Below are positions 1 through 5,072 of a stretch of 5,072 nucleotides of DNA, piece after piece; the stretch's first letter is position 1, and each line of letters begins with the position of its first letter. This DNA is from JAEZKC01 sp046538945 (lineage in GTDB: Bacteria > Fibrobacterota > Chitinivibrionia > Chitinivibrionales > Chitinispirillaceae). Where the stretch lies: positions 1-5,072 of the forward strand of contig JBKHHW010000214.1 in NCBI GenBank assembly GCA_046538945.1, given 5' to 3'. Below the pieces are notes generated by a model. The model ran no database searches. It was not told the origin of the DNA and saw only the letters and a list, made by a program, of their open reading frames with translations. A program made the translations under genes and the position numbers.

Positions 1-516
1 ACCTTTCCGCATGCAGTGATCGACAGACAGGCGCACAATGCTCCTGACCCGAACAACAGAAAAGTTAACTTCACATTAGGTAACGAGCCCCCTCCGAAAG
101 CGGTACCGTTCCCTAATCCCGGTTCAGGCGACCCGAACCTGGTGCCTCCGGGAAAATTCGAGCCCTGGCATAATCCCAATGCCATCACTCACATCAAGAG
201 CGGCGGGAAAGGTTTGGTTATCCAGTTCCCTACATATGTTCCCCACAGGGATTCAGGAGTAGTAAAGGCACAGATGAAAATCTATGACCTGGCAGGTAAT
301 CTGGTTCATTCTGAAAAAAGCGATGATCTGTTACGGGATTCTAAACTGAATGCCGAATCGAGATCTTACACCCAGATTAACGTTTACTGGAATGGCTATA
401 ACTCCAAGGGTATGAAAGTAGCTCCCGGAATCTACAGAATGGTCATTTTCCTGGATTATACAAGTAGCGTTTACAAAGACAGAAAACACCAGGTCACGCT
501 TGGCATAGCAAAATAA
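1..516 (+). CDS. C-terminal part of a large, probably secreted protein with FlgD-like Ig module (5' end outside window)
   Basis: The reading frame is open from the first base to the TAA at 514-516, giving 171 visible residues. A GTG at 16 is only an internal valine codon, since the frame continues upstream of it and no ribosome binding site precedes it. Residues about 20-60 are rich in Pro, Asn and Gly and look like a linker. From about residue 72 to the end the pattern is that of the FlgD Ig-like C-terminal module: a 'KIYDLAGNLV' strand, then 'YWNGYNSKG', then 'VAPGIYRMVIFLDY', ending in a short strand and Lys. Such modules close large exported or surface proteins in Fibrobacterota and other phyla and are thought to serve in display or sorting. 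The catalytic or binding part of this protein lies outside the window, so its function cannot be named. The gene ends in a strong terminator and is not in an operon with metF. Confidence 0.8.
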   Translation, partial: TFPHAVIDRQAHNAPDPNNRKVNFTLGNEPPPKAVPFPNPGSGDPNLVPPGKFEPWHNPNAITHIKSGGKGLVIQFPTYVPHRDSGVVKAQMKIYDLAGNLVHSEKSDDLLRDSKLNAESRSYTQINVYWNGYNSKGMKVAPGIYRMVIFLDYTSSVYKDRKHQVTLGIAK

Positions 517-535
517 CCGACAAAAAAAAACTTGG

Positions 536-568
536 AAAAAGGTCCGGTAGCGGTTCCGGACCTTTTTT
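536..568 (+). terminator. Rho-independent terminator of the truncated gene
   Basis: GGTCCGG (541-547) pairs perfectly with CCGGACC (556-562) around the 8-nt loop TAGCGGTT. The A-run at 536-540 can extend the stem against the T-run at 563-568. It starts 20 nt after the stop codon at 516. The A-tracts before the stem (522-530 and 536-540) would also give a U-rich tail on the opposite strand, so it may work in both directions, although no minus-strand gene needs it here. Confidence 0.92.
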
Positions 569-628
569 ATTTCACATGAAACGTACCGACAACAAAAATA
601 AATGAGATCCGAAATGTAGCAAAACGGT

Positions 629-634
629 TATACT
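629..634 (+). promoter_or_regulatory. Possible -10 element for the metF unit
   Basis: TATACT matches the sigma70-type -10 hexamer at 5 of 6 positions and lies about 90 nt before the metF start, in the only gap (569-723) between the preceding terminator and metF. No convincing -35 box is found 16-18 nt upstream. An alternative reading is TTTACA (634-639) as a -35 with a poor -10 (TACCTT, 656-661). I see no SAM riboswitch, T-box or attenuator terminator in this gap, and nothing else I can assign. Confidence 0.3.
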
Positions 635-723
635 TTACAGCCCCGGAATTACATGTACCTTAATCTATCTGAAAATTTCAAAACAAAAATAGCAACAATC
701 AGGCTAAAAACGCGAGAATCCAG

Positions 724-1614
724 ATGCACATAGCAGAAATTCTTAAGAAAAACAAAACATCATTCAGCTTTGAATTTTTTCCTCCCAAGGACCAGACCTC
801 CTCCGAGAGACTCTACACCACCATTTCCGAGCTTATACCTCTGAAGCCGGCATATGTCAGTGTCACTTACGGAGCGGGCGGAACTACCCGGGAGCTCACC
901 CACGATCTCGTCATCCGACTGCAGCGCCAGACAAGTTTAACCGTAGTCAGCCACCTAACATGCGTGGGCGCGGGAAGAAAAGAGATTCACGCCCTGCTTG
1001 AGGACTACCAGGCCAACGGAATCATGAACCTCATGGCTCTGAGGGGCGATATTCCCGTAAATACCACTTCCGCAGCACCGCCCAAAGACGGTTTTGATCA
1101 CGCAAGCGATCTGGTGGCCTACATTAAGAAGCATTTCCCCGAAATGGGTATCGGGGTGGCGGGTTTCCCGGAAGGGCATCCTGAAACCCCCAACAGACTG
1201 AAGGAAATCGATCACCTCAAGGCTAAAGTCGACGCGGGAGCCGACTACATCTGCACGCAGCTCTTTTTTGACAACAGAGACTTTTACGACTTCTGCGAAC
1301 GGTGCGAACTCGCCGGAATCAAAGTTCCCATTCTGGCGGGGATAATGCCTATCACTACACGAAAAGGCATGCTGCGCATGGCTGATCTTGCCCTGGGCGC
1401 CCGCTTCCCCGCACGGCTCTTACGAGCACTGTCGAGGGCCGAAGATGACGAGCATTTCGAAAAGGTGGGAATCCACTGGGCTTCAGAGCAGATTCTGGAC
1501 CTTTTGGATAACGGAGTCAAGGGCGTACATTTCTACACTCTCAACAAATCAAAAGCAACCCTCAAAATCTATGATTCACTTGGCGTAACCAGTTCCGTGG
1601 GACTGTCCAGGTAA
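724..1614 (+). CDS. metF: 5,10-methylenetetrahydrofolate reductase (MetF)
   Basis: This flavoprotein reduces 5,10-methylene-THF to 5-methyl-THF in the cytoplasm, supplying the methyl group for methionine synthesis. The 296-residue product is the normal length of bacterial MetF and aligns with the family from end to end. Family motifs, in order: 'SFEFFPPK' with the conserved Glu17 (equivalent to E. coli Glu28); 'VSVTYGAGG' (45-53); 'HLTC' (77-80); 'ALRGD' with Asp109 (E. coli Asp120, near the FAD); 'GFPEGHPE' (147-154); 'KVDAGAD' and 'TQLFFD' with Gln179 (E. coli Gln183, folate binding); 'GIMPI' (206-210); and the C-terminal 'VHFYTLN' (268-274). ATG 724 is chosen because the family N-terminus begins a few residues before SFEFFPP and no earlier in-frame start is plausible. 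The ribosome binding site is poor (only GAG-like purines at 714-717). The next gene begins 12 nt after the stop, so the two are probably cotranscribed. Confidence 0.95.
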   Translation: MHIAEILKKNKTSFSFEFFPPKDQTSSERLYTTISELIPLKPAYVSVTYGAGGTTRELTHDLVIRLQRQTSLTVVSHLTCVGAGRKEIHALLEDYQANGIMNLMALRGDIPVNTTSAAPPKDGFDHASDLVAYIKKHFPEMGIGVAGFPEGHPETPNRLKEIDHLKAKVDAGADYICTQLFFDNRDFYDFCERCELAGIKVPILAGIMPITTRKGMLRMADLALGARFPARLLRALSRAEDDEHFEKVGIHWASEQILDLLDNGVKGVHFYTLNKSKATLKIYDSLGVTSSVGLSR

Positions 1615-1626
1615 TCCAAAACGACT

Positions 1627-2313
1627 ATGACCAGCAGCAGACTTCTCGAAGGAATCGCCGAAATCAGCAGAGCCATCATGGATAAAAGCTACCTTGATGA
1701 TCTGCTTCCTCTTATTGTTTCAGTAACCGCCAAAATCACCGGCTCGAAAATCTGTTCCATTCTGCTTTTGGACAAAACTAAAAGCGAACTGGTGTTGCGC
1801 GCATGTCAATCGGAATCCGGTAACTACAATCAGAAATCGAATACTCCCCTGGGAAAGGGTATTGCGGGCCGGGTAGCCACGTCAAACCAGCCCATAAAAG
1901 TTCTCAACGTGCAGAAAGATCCCAGATTCATAAATAAAAAAGTTGCCATCGAGGACGGACTCGTTTCTCTTCTGTCCGTCCCCATGAGTGTTGAGGGAGA
2001 AGTAATCGGAGTGATCAACTGCTACACCTCCCATGAGTACGATTTCTCTTCGGAAGAGATCGATATGCTCACCACGGTCGCTGCTCAAGCCGCTGTGCTT
2101 CTGAAAAACACCGAACTACGGGTCATCAAAGAGATCGTAGAGCGTGAGCTCGAGGAGAGGAAAACGATAGAACGAGCAAAAGAAATTCTTATGGACAAAA
2201 AACAAATCGGCGGGAAACAGGCGTTCGAAATGATGCGTCGCCAGAGCATGAACAGCAGAATTTCCATGGCCAAGCTGGCGGAATCAATAATAGTGGCTTC
2301 AACATTTGACTAA
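1627..2313 (+). CDS. GAF-ANTAR transcription antitermination regulator
   Basis: The 228-residue protein has two domains. Residues about 20-160 form a GAF domain, a small-molecule sensing fold, recognisable by 'ICSILLLD', 'PLGKGIAGRVATSNQPI', 'SLLSVPMSVEGEVIGVINCY' and 'FSSEEIDMLTTVAAQAAVLLKN'. A charged helix at about 161-180 (probably a coiled coil) leads into an ANTAR domain at about 166-225, with 'IERAKEILMD', 'QAFEMMRRQSM' and 'KLAESII' in the usual three-helix order. ANTAR proteins such as EutV, NasR and AmiR bind pairs of hexaloop RNA hairpins and prevent an overlapping terminator from forming. There is no receiver domain, so control is presumably by a ligand of the GAF domain rather than by phosphorylation; the ligand cannot be read from sequence. 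No clear ribosome binding site precedes ATG 1627, which suggests translational coupling to metF. A candidate target lies directly downstream, in the gdhA leader (2344-2427). There is no DNA-binding helix-turn-helix. Confidence 0.9.
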   Translation: MTSSRLLEGIAEISRAIMDKSYLDDLLPLIVSVTAKITGSKICSILLLDKTKSELVLRACQSESGNYNQKSNTPLGKGIAGRVATSNQPIKVLNVQKDPRFINKKVAIEDGLVSLLSVPMSVEGEVIGVINCYTSHEYDFSSEEIDMLTTVAAQAAVLLKNTELRVIKEIVERELEERKTIERAKEILMDKKQIGGKQAFEMMRRQSMNSRISMAKLAESIIVASTFD

Positions 2314-2334
2314 CCACCGCACATAAGGTAATTT
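2306..2334 (+). promoter_or_regulatory. Candidate promoter for the gdhA leader transcript
   Basis: TTGACT (2306-2311, 5 of 6 to the -35 consensus) is followed after 17 nt by TAATTT (2329-2334, a weak -10 with 3 of 6). The -35 overlaps the last codons and stop of the GAF-ANTAR gene. Initiation would fall near 2340-2342, just before the first leader hairpin at 2344, giving a leader of about 130 nt. The fit to the leader structure supports it; the weak -10 does not. Read-through from the metF unit is the alternative source of transcript. Confidence 0.45.
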
Positions 2335-2343
2335 ATTTCGTCT

Positions 2344-2363
2344 GTGCGACAACGGCGTTGCAC
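2344..2363 (+). promoter_or_regulatory. ANTAR-type hexaloop hairpin P1 in the gdhA leader
   Basis: GTGCGAC (2344-2350) pairs with GTTGCAC (2357-2363) along all seven positions, six Watson-Crick and one G-U, closing the hexaloop AACGGC (2351-2356). Loop position 1 is A and position 4 is G, the two bases conserved in RNA hairpins recognised by ANTAR proteins. The hairpin sits 30 nt after an ANTAR gene and shortly before a leader terminator. The pairing is seen directly; protein binding is inferred. Confidence 0.7.
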
Positions 2364-2370
2364 TCATAAT

Positions 2371-2394
2371 TTGTGTATCGATGATGATGCCCGA
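2371..2394 (+). promoter_or_regulatory. Second hexaloop hairpin P2, candidate antiterminator arm
   Basis: GTATC (2375-2379) pairs with GATGC (2386-2390), one pair being G-U, around the hexaloop GATGAT (2380-2385). After a T-C mismatch the stem continues as TTG (2371-2373) with CGA (2392-2394). Loop position 4 is G as in ANTAR targets, but position 1 is G rather than A. It follows P1 after a 7-nt linker. Its 3' arm includes 2389-2393, the base of the 5' arm of the downstream terminator, so P2 and the full terminator cannot form together. That is the antiterminator geometry of known ANTAR leaders. Confidence 0.55.
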
Positions 2395-2427
2395 TCTCAT
2401 GCACCCGCATGGGAGCCGGGCTTTTTT
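2389..2427 (+). terminator. Leader (attenuator) terminator upstream of gdhA
   Basis: The outer stem GCCCG (2389-2393) pairs with CGGGC (2417-2421). The inner stem CTCATGC (2396... arm ending 2402, allowing the small AT/AGC internal loop) pairs with GCATGGG (2407-2413) around the loop ACCC. Six T residues follow (2422-2427). It ends 44 nt before the gdhA start codon, after the GAF-ANTAR stop. It could be read simply as the terminator of the metF unit, but the overlap with hairpin P2 and the position inside the likely gdhA leader favour a conditional terminator. Confidence 0.88.
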
Positions 2428-2457
2428 GTTGAAAACAGGATTTTCATTCCAACCTTC

Positions 2458-2464
2458 AAAGGAG
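2458..2464 (+). promoter_or_regulatory. Ribosome binding site that fixes the gdhA start
   Basis: AAAGGAG lies 6 nt before ATG 2471 and is a near-ideal Shine-Dalgarno sequence. It decides against the upstream in-frame ATG triplets at 2381-2389, which have no ribosome binding site and lie within the leader hairpins and terminator. Confidence 0.92.
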
Positions 2465-2470
2465 TTAGAT

Positions 2471-3808
2471 ATGTCTTTTGATACCACAGCCTTTATGGAG
2501 AAGTTGAAGGCCAGAAACCCTGCCGAGAAAGAATTTCATCAGGCAGCAGAAGAAGTGATTCACTCAGTTGGTCCCTACATCGAAAAGAACCCCAAATACC
2601 TCAAGGCTAACATTCTGGAGAGAATGGTTGAACCTGAAAGAGTGATCATGTTCAGAGTTCCCTGGGTAGATGATAAGGGTGAAGTTCAGGTCAATCGCGG
2701 TTTCCGTATCGAAATGAACAGTGCTATTGGTCCCTATAAAGGCGGTCTCCGCTTCCATCCCTCAGTGAACCTTGGCATTCTCAAGTTCCTGGCTTTCGAG
2801 CAGGTATTCAAAAACTCTCTTACAACCCTGCCTATCGGCGGCGGCAAGGGCGGGTCCGATTTCGATCCCAAGGGCAAGTCAGATAACGAAGTGATGGCGT
2901 TCTGCCAGTCTTTCATGTCTGAACTGTTTCGCCACATCGGCCCCAACACAGACGTTCCTGCCGGAGATATTGGTGTGGGCGGACGCGAGATCGGTTTCAT
3001 GTTCGGCATGTACAAGAAGCTCAGAAACGAGTTCACAGGCGTTCTTACTGGTAAAGGTCTCAACTGGGGCGGAAGCCTTATCCGTCCGGAAGCGACCGGT
3101 TACGGTTGTGTATACTTCTGCGAAGAGATGCTCAAGACCCGCGGCCAGAATTTTGACGGAAAAACTGTCACCATCAGCGGTTCAGGCAACGTGGCCCAGT
3201 ACGCCTGCGAAAAAGCTACCCAGCTCGGCGCAAAGGTGGTATCTTTCTCCGACTCAAACGGCAGTGTCTACGATCCGGAAGGTGTCACACCTGAAAAGCT
3301 CGCATACGTAATGGAGCTTAAAAACGTGAAGCGCGGAAGAATCAAGGAGTACGCGGAAAAGTTCAACTGCGAATACATGGAAGGACAGCGTCCCTGGGGT
3401 ATCAAGTGCGACATTGCCCTCCCCTGCGCAACTCAGAACGAAGTCAGCGAAGAGGAAGCCAGGACACTGGTCAAGAACGGCTGTACCTGTGTGGGTGAAG
3501 GTGCCAATATGCCCAGCGATCCCGGCGCGGTCAAGGTGTTCCTCGAAAGCAAAACTCTTTTTGGTCCCGGTAAGGCGGCAAATGCGGGTGGAGTTGCAAC
3601 CAGCGGTCTTGAAATGTCGCAAAACGGCATGCGTATGAGCTGGACCCGCGAGGAAGTGGATCAGAAGCTCAACCAGATCATGGTTGCGATCCACGAACAG
3701 TGCGTCACTTACGGAAAAGAGGGCGATTTCGTCAATTACGTGAATGGTGCCAATGTCGGCGGATTCGTGAAAGTTGCAGATGCGATGATTGATCAGGGTG
3801 TTGTCTGA
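2471..3808 (+). CDS. gdhA: Glutamate dehydrogenase, probably NADP-specific
   Basis: This cytoplasmic enzyme interconverts 2-oxoglutarate plus ammonium and glutamate; the NADPH type usually assimilates ammonium. The 445-residue product matches the roughly 445-450 residues of hexameric bacterial GdhA. Visible landmarks: 'GPYKGGLRFHP' with substrate-binding Lys90 (87-97); 'FEQVFKNSL' with Lys114; the catalytic loop 'LPIGGGKGG' with Lys126 (120-128); 'DVPAGDIGVG' with Asp166 (161-170); the dinucleotide-binding 'ISGSGNVA' (235-242); and 'ANAGGVATSGLEMSQN' (370-385). At the end of the second Rossmann strand the sequence is 'SFSDSNG', resembling the 'SDS' of the NADP-dependent E. coli enzyme rather than the 'SGPDG' of the NAD-dependent clostridial one, so NADP preference is likely but inferred. 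ATG 2471 has an excellent ribosome binding site and matches the family N-terminus. Expression is probably controlled by the leader attenuator at 2344-2427. The gene is monocistronic, with a terminator from 3836. Confidence 0.96.
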   Translation: MSFDTTAFMEKLKARNPAEKEFHQAAEEVIHSVGPYIEKNPKYLKANILERMVEPERVIMFRVPWVDDKGEVQVNRGFRIEMNSAIGPYKGGLRFHPSVNLGILKFLAFEQVFKNSLTTLPIGGGKGGSDFDPKGKSDNEVMAFCQSFMSELFRHIGPNTDVPAGDIGVGGREIGFMFGMYKKLRNEFTGVLTGKGLNWGGSLIRPEATGYGCVYFCEEMLKTRGQNFDGKTVTISGSGNVAQYACEKATQLGAKVVSFSDSNGSVYDPEGVTPEKLAYVMELKNVKRGRIKEYAEKFNCEYMEGQRPWGIKCDIALPCATQNEVSEEEARTLVKNGCTCVGEGANMPSDPGAVKVFLESKTLFGPGKAANAGGVATSGLEMSQNGMRMSWTREEVDQKLNQIMVAIHEQCVTYGKEGDFVNYVNGANVGGFVKVADAMIDQGVV

Positions 3809-3835
3809 TCTGAACGCAGCTTAAAGAGTATGATG

Positions 3836-3868
3836 AAGGCGGGACGGTTTCTGTTCCGCCTTTTTTTT
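3836..3868 (+). terminator. Rho-independent terminator of gdhA
   Basis: GGCGGGAC (3838-3845) pairs with GTTCCGCC (3853-3860), including one G-U pair, around the loop GGTTTCT. Eight T residues follow (3861-3868), and AA at 3836-3837 can extend the stem. It lies between the two convergent genes and its T-tract ends on the first base of the TPR gene's stop codon. In the minus direction no good U-tract follows the hairpin, so it serves mainly gdhA. Confidence 0.92.
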
Positions 3869-4887
3869 CACAAGTGAGCAGGATGGGAAATCACCAGGCG
3901 ACGCCTTAGTTTCTGGGCTGCAGCCTGTCCGAACACAGATGCAAACTCATCCAGTTTTATAGAGATGACATTTTCTCGTCCATGATTTTTCTTTTTGAAC
4001 AGGGATAACTCCATCCGTTTGCGGGAATACTGATGAAGTTCACCGTAGATATGAGCATTAGCCAGATGTATTATGGTGACATCGGGCGCCATTCTTGTCC
4101 AGCTGTCCAGAAATTCAAGAGCGTCCCGAAAACAGCCCAGTTTGCTGAGATGGTAGGCGCGGATCACGGCTTCGATCCGGTTGAGATTCAGAGTGCGGAG
4201 CAGAAGTTTACGTCTCAGCAACTCCACATCCCCATGAGGTGCATTCTTTTCATAGAAACGGATCAGTCTGTGCAGCCCCTGAATGTTGTTAGCATCCCGA
4301 TTCAGAAGCCTCTTTAGAACAGATTCCAGCTCTGCAGGCTGATCATTCTTTTCGTAGAGGTCTGCCAGCAGCAGATATGTGTAGTAATTGCCGGGTGCTA
4401 CAGTAATCTCCTGCTCAAGACTCCTGACCGCTTTAGAGATGTTTCCCAAATTCTGATAAGAAACAGCCAGACTGTGGTAGGTAACCGGATTCTGGTCATC
4501 AACTGCAACAGATTTATTTATCCAATGTGTACTCTCTTCGAAAAGCCCCCCGTACTGATATATCTGCCCGATCAGAAGGTAAATCTGAGCCAGATCACAA
4601 CTGATCTCCTCGCTTTTATGACAAAACCCTTCAAAAAAAACGGCCAGTTTTTCAAGCTGAGCGACTGCAGAATCAATACATCCATGCTCACACTCAAAAA
4701 GAGCCTTGTCCTCGATCTGCTCCGCCACATTCTCATAAGGAGAATCCCACGACAAAACCTTTTCACAAAGTTCTGAAAGAGTCGCATCGTCCTGGAATAT
4801 GAGATTTTCCCCTGAATGAATCATCGGCACCTTCTTGGGAACACTGCAGCAGTAACTCAGGATATTGCAATCACTTAATTTCTGCAT
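3868..4887 (-). CDS. TPR-repeat protein of unknown function
   Basis: I do not recognise this 339-residue protein beyond its repeats. Tetratricopeptide-like helical pairs are visible at about residues 101-134 ('YLLIGQIYQYGGLFEES'), 135-168 ('YHSLAVSYQNLGNISKAVRSLEQEI', the best match), 169-202 ('YLLLADLYEKNDQPAELESVLKRLL') and about 240-270 ('YHLSKLGCFRDALEFLDSW'). TPRs are protein-binding scaffolds. There is no signal peptide or membrane segment, so it is probably cytoplasmic. The first 97 residues carry eight cysteines (7, 13, 14, 41, 66, 70, 89, 97), including a CX3C pair, but no standard metal-binding spacing. The C-terminus is basic ('KLRRRLVISHPAHL'). ATG 4887 is chosen because AAAGGG lies 6 nt upstream; Met22 is the alternative start. 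It converges on gdhA and appears to be transcribed alone from its own upstream region. Confidence 0.85.
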   Translation of the reverse strand: MQKLSDCNILSYCCSVPKKVPMIHSGENLIFQDDATLSELCEKVLSWDSPYENVAEQIEDKALFECEHGCIDSAVAQLEKLAVFFEGFCHKSEEISCDLAQIYLLIGQIYQYGGLFEESTHWINKSVAVDDQNPVTYHSLAVSYQNLGNISKAVRSLEQEITVAPGNYYTYLLLADLYEKNDQPAELESVLKRLLNRDANNIQGLHRLIRFYEKNAPHGDVELLRRKLLLRTLNLNRIEAVIRAYHLSKLGCFRDALEFLDSWTRMAPDVTIIHLANAHIYGELHQYSRKRMELSLFKKKNHGRENVISIKLDEFASVFGQAAAQKLRRRLVISHPAHL

Positions 4888-4893
4888 AGCCAG

Positions 4894-4899
4894 CCCTTT
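4894..4899 (-). promoter_or_regulatory. Ribosome binding site of the TPR gene
   Basis: On the minus strand AAAGGG stands 6 nt before ATG 4887. It supports this start over the internal Met22 codon. Confidence 0.7.
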
Positions 4900-4959
4900 C
4901 CAATCTTCTGATATTGAAAACGAAACCAGAAGCTATTAGAAAGTGCAAACAGCAGACCA

Positions 4960-4979
4960 AATACAATATAAATTGTATT
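4960..4979. repeat. 8-bp perfect inverted repeat, possible operator
   Basis: AATACAAT (4960-4967) and ATTGTATT (4972-4979) are exact reverse complements separated by 4 nt (ATAA). The 20-bp palindrome covers the candidate -10 and start region of the TPR gene, the place where a dimeric repressor would act. It is wholly AT-rich apart from one C and one G and has no T-run after it, so it is not a terminator. AT-rich palindromes can occur by chance. Confidence 0.5.
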
Positions 4980-5000
4980 CTTCTGCCTGTGGTGATGCAA
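4972..5000 (-). promoter_or_regulatory. Candidate promoter of the TPR gene
   Basis: Read on the minus strand, TTGCAT (5000-4995) is followed after exactly 17 nt by TACAAT (4977-4972). The -10 matches the sigma70-type consensus at 5 of 6 positions and the -35 at 3 of 6. Initiation would fall near 4965, giving a leader of about 80 nt. The -10 lies inside an inverted repeat that could be an operator. Confidence 0.5.
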
Positions 5001-5017
5001 TGGAAACGTTTTTTTGG

Positions 5018-5072
5018 ACGTTCAACGTTCAGGGTTCAACGTTCAGGGTTCAACGTTCAGGGTTCAACGTTC
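5018..5072. repeat. 14-nt tandem repeat running off the window edge
   Basis: The unit ACGTTCAGGGTTCA is repeated exactly three times (5025-5038, 5039-5052, 5053-5066). It is preceded by a half unit ACGTTCA (5018-5024) and followed by a partial unit ACGTTC (5067-5072) at the window end. Each unit is itself two related heptamers, ACGTTCA and GGGTTCA, which share GTTCA. No unique spacers separate the units, so it is not a CRISPR array. The total length is unknown because the array continues to the last base. Confidence 0.95.

Noticed and set aside
569..723. SAM riboswitch or other methionine-responsive leader before metF
   Set aside because: No terminator or recognisable riboswitch core is visible in these 155 bases.
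2321..2338. AT-rich hairpin upstream of P1 as a partner hairpin
   Set aside because: It has only about four A-T pairs, the loop GGTAAT does not fit A1/G4, and it overlaps the candidate -10, so it would not be in the transcript from that promoter.
2373..2404. Alternative long-range stem GTGTAT (2373-2378) with ATGCAC (2399-2404) as the antiterminator
   Set aside because: It also overlaps the terminator, but it leaves an 11-nt loop with an internal loop and has no hexaloop. The 2371-2394 hairpin explains the same competition and fits the ANTAR pattern better.
2404..2420. Hexaloop ATGGGA (2409-2414, A1 and G4) as the second ANTAR hairpin
   Set aside because: Its stem needs a bulged C and lies in the 3' half of the terminator right before the T-run, so it would itself resemble a terminator. 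It is also about 40 nt from the first hairpin.
2381..2470. In-frame ATG triplets at 2381, 2384 and 2387 that would add 30 residues to glutamate dehydrogenase
   Set aside because: They lack a ribosome binding site, lie in the hairpin P2 and terminator region, and the added residues do not resemble the family N-terminus. ATG 2471 has AAAGGAG at the right distance.
3254..3694. Long minus-strand open frame within gdhA, and similar antisense frames within metF
   Set aside because: They are opposite conserved enzyme genes, have no ribosome binding sites and encode no recognisable protein; they are codon-usage shadows.
5018..5072. CRISPR array at the right edge
   Set aside because: The 14-nt units abut without spacers, far shorter than CRISPR repeats, and no cas gene is present.

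Overview
The window (about 5.07 kb, moderate GC) looks like chromosomal DNA of a Gram-negative-type bacterium. The left-edge protein ends in a FlgD-like Ig module of the kind found at the C-termini of large secreted proteins in Fibrobacterota and related phyla. That phylum-level guess is an inference from style only; no rRNA or other marker is present.

Layout, left to right: (1) the 3' end of a gene for a large, probably exported protein (1-516), closed by a strong intrinsic terminator (536-568). (2) A two-gene unit of metF (5,10-methylenetetrahydrofolate reductase, 724-1614) and, 12 nt later, a GAF-ANTAR protein (1627-2313), a sensor fused to an RNA-binding antitermination domain. (3) A 157-nt leader, then gdhA (NADP-type glutamate dehydrogenase, start fixed at 2471, end 3808) with its own terminator (3836-3868). 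(4) A convergent gene for a cytoplasmic TPR-repeat protein of unknown role (3868-4887, minus strand), with a plausible promoter and an 8-bp inverted repeat upstream. (5) A 14-nt tandem repeat that runs off the right edge (5018-5072).

The most interesting part is the gdhA leader. It contains a plausible promoter whose -35 overlaps the end of the GAF-ANTAR gene, then a perfect 7-bp hairpin with the hexaloop AACGGC (A at loop position 1, G at position 4, the ANTAR-target signature). Next comes a second hexaloop hairpin (GATGAT, G at position 4 but G instead of A at position 1). Its 3' arm overlaps the 5' arm of a strong intrinsic terminator placed 44 nt before the gdhA start. This is the geometry of an ANTAR-controlled transcription attenuator, and the gene immediately upstream encodes an ANTAR protein. 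The simplest model is that the GAF-ANTAR protein senses a small molecule, binds the two hairpins, prevents terminator formation and turns on glutamate dehydrogenase, which would make regulator, RNA target and nitrogen-assimilation enzyme a self-contained local circuit. The hairpins and terminator are read directly from the sequence; the regulatory link is inferred.
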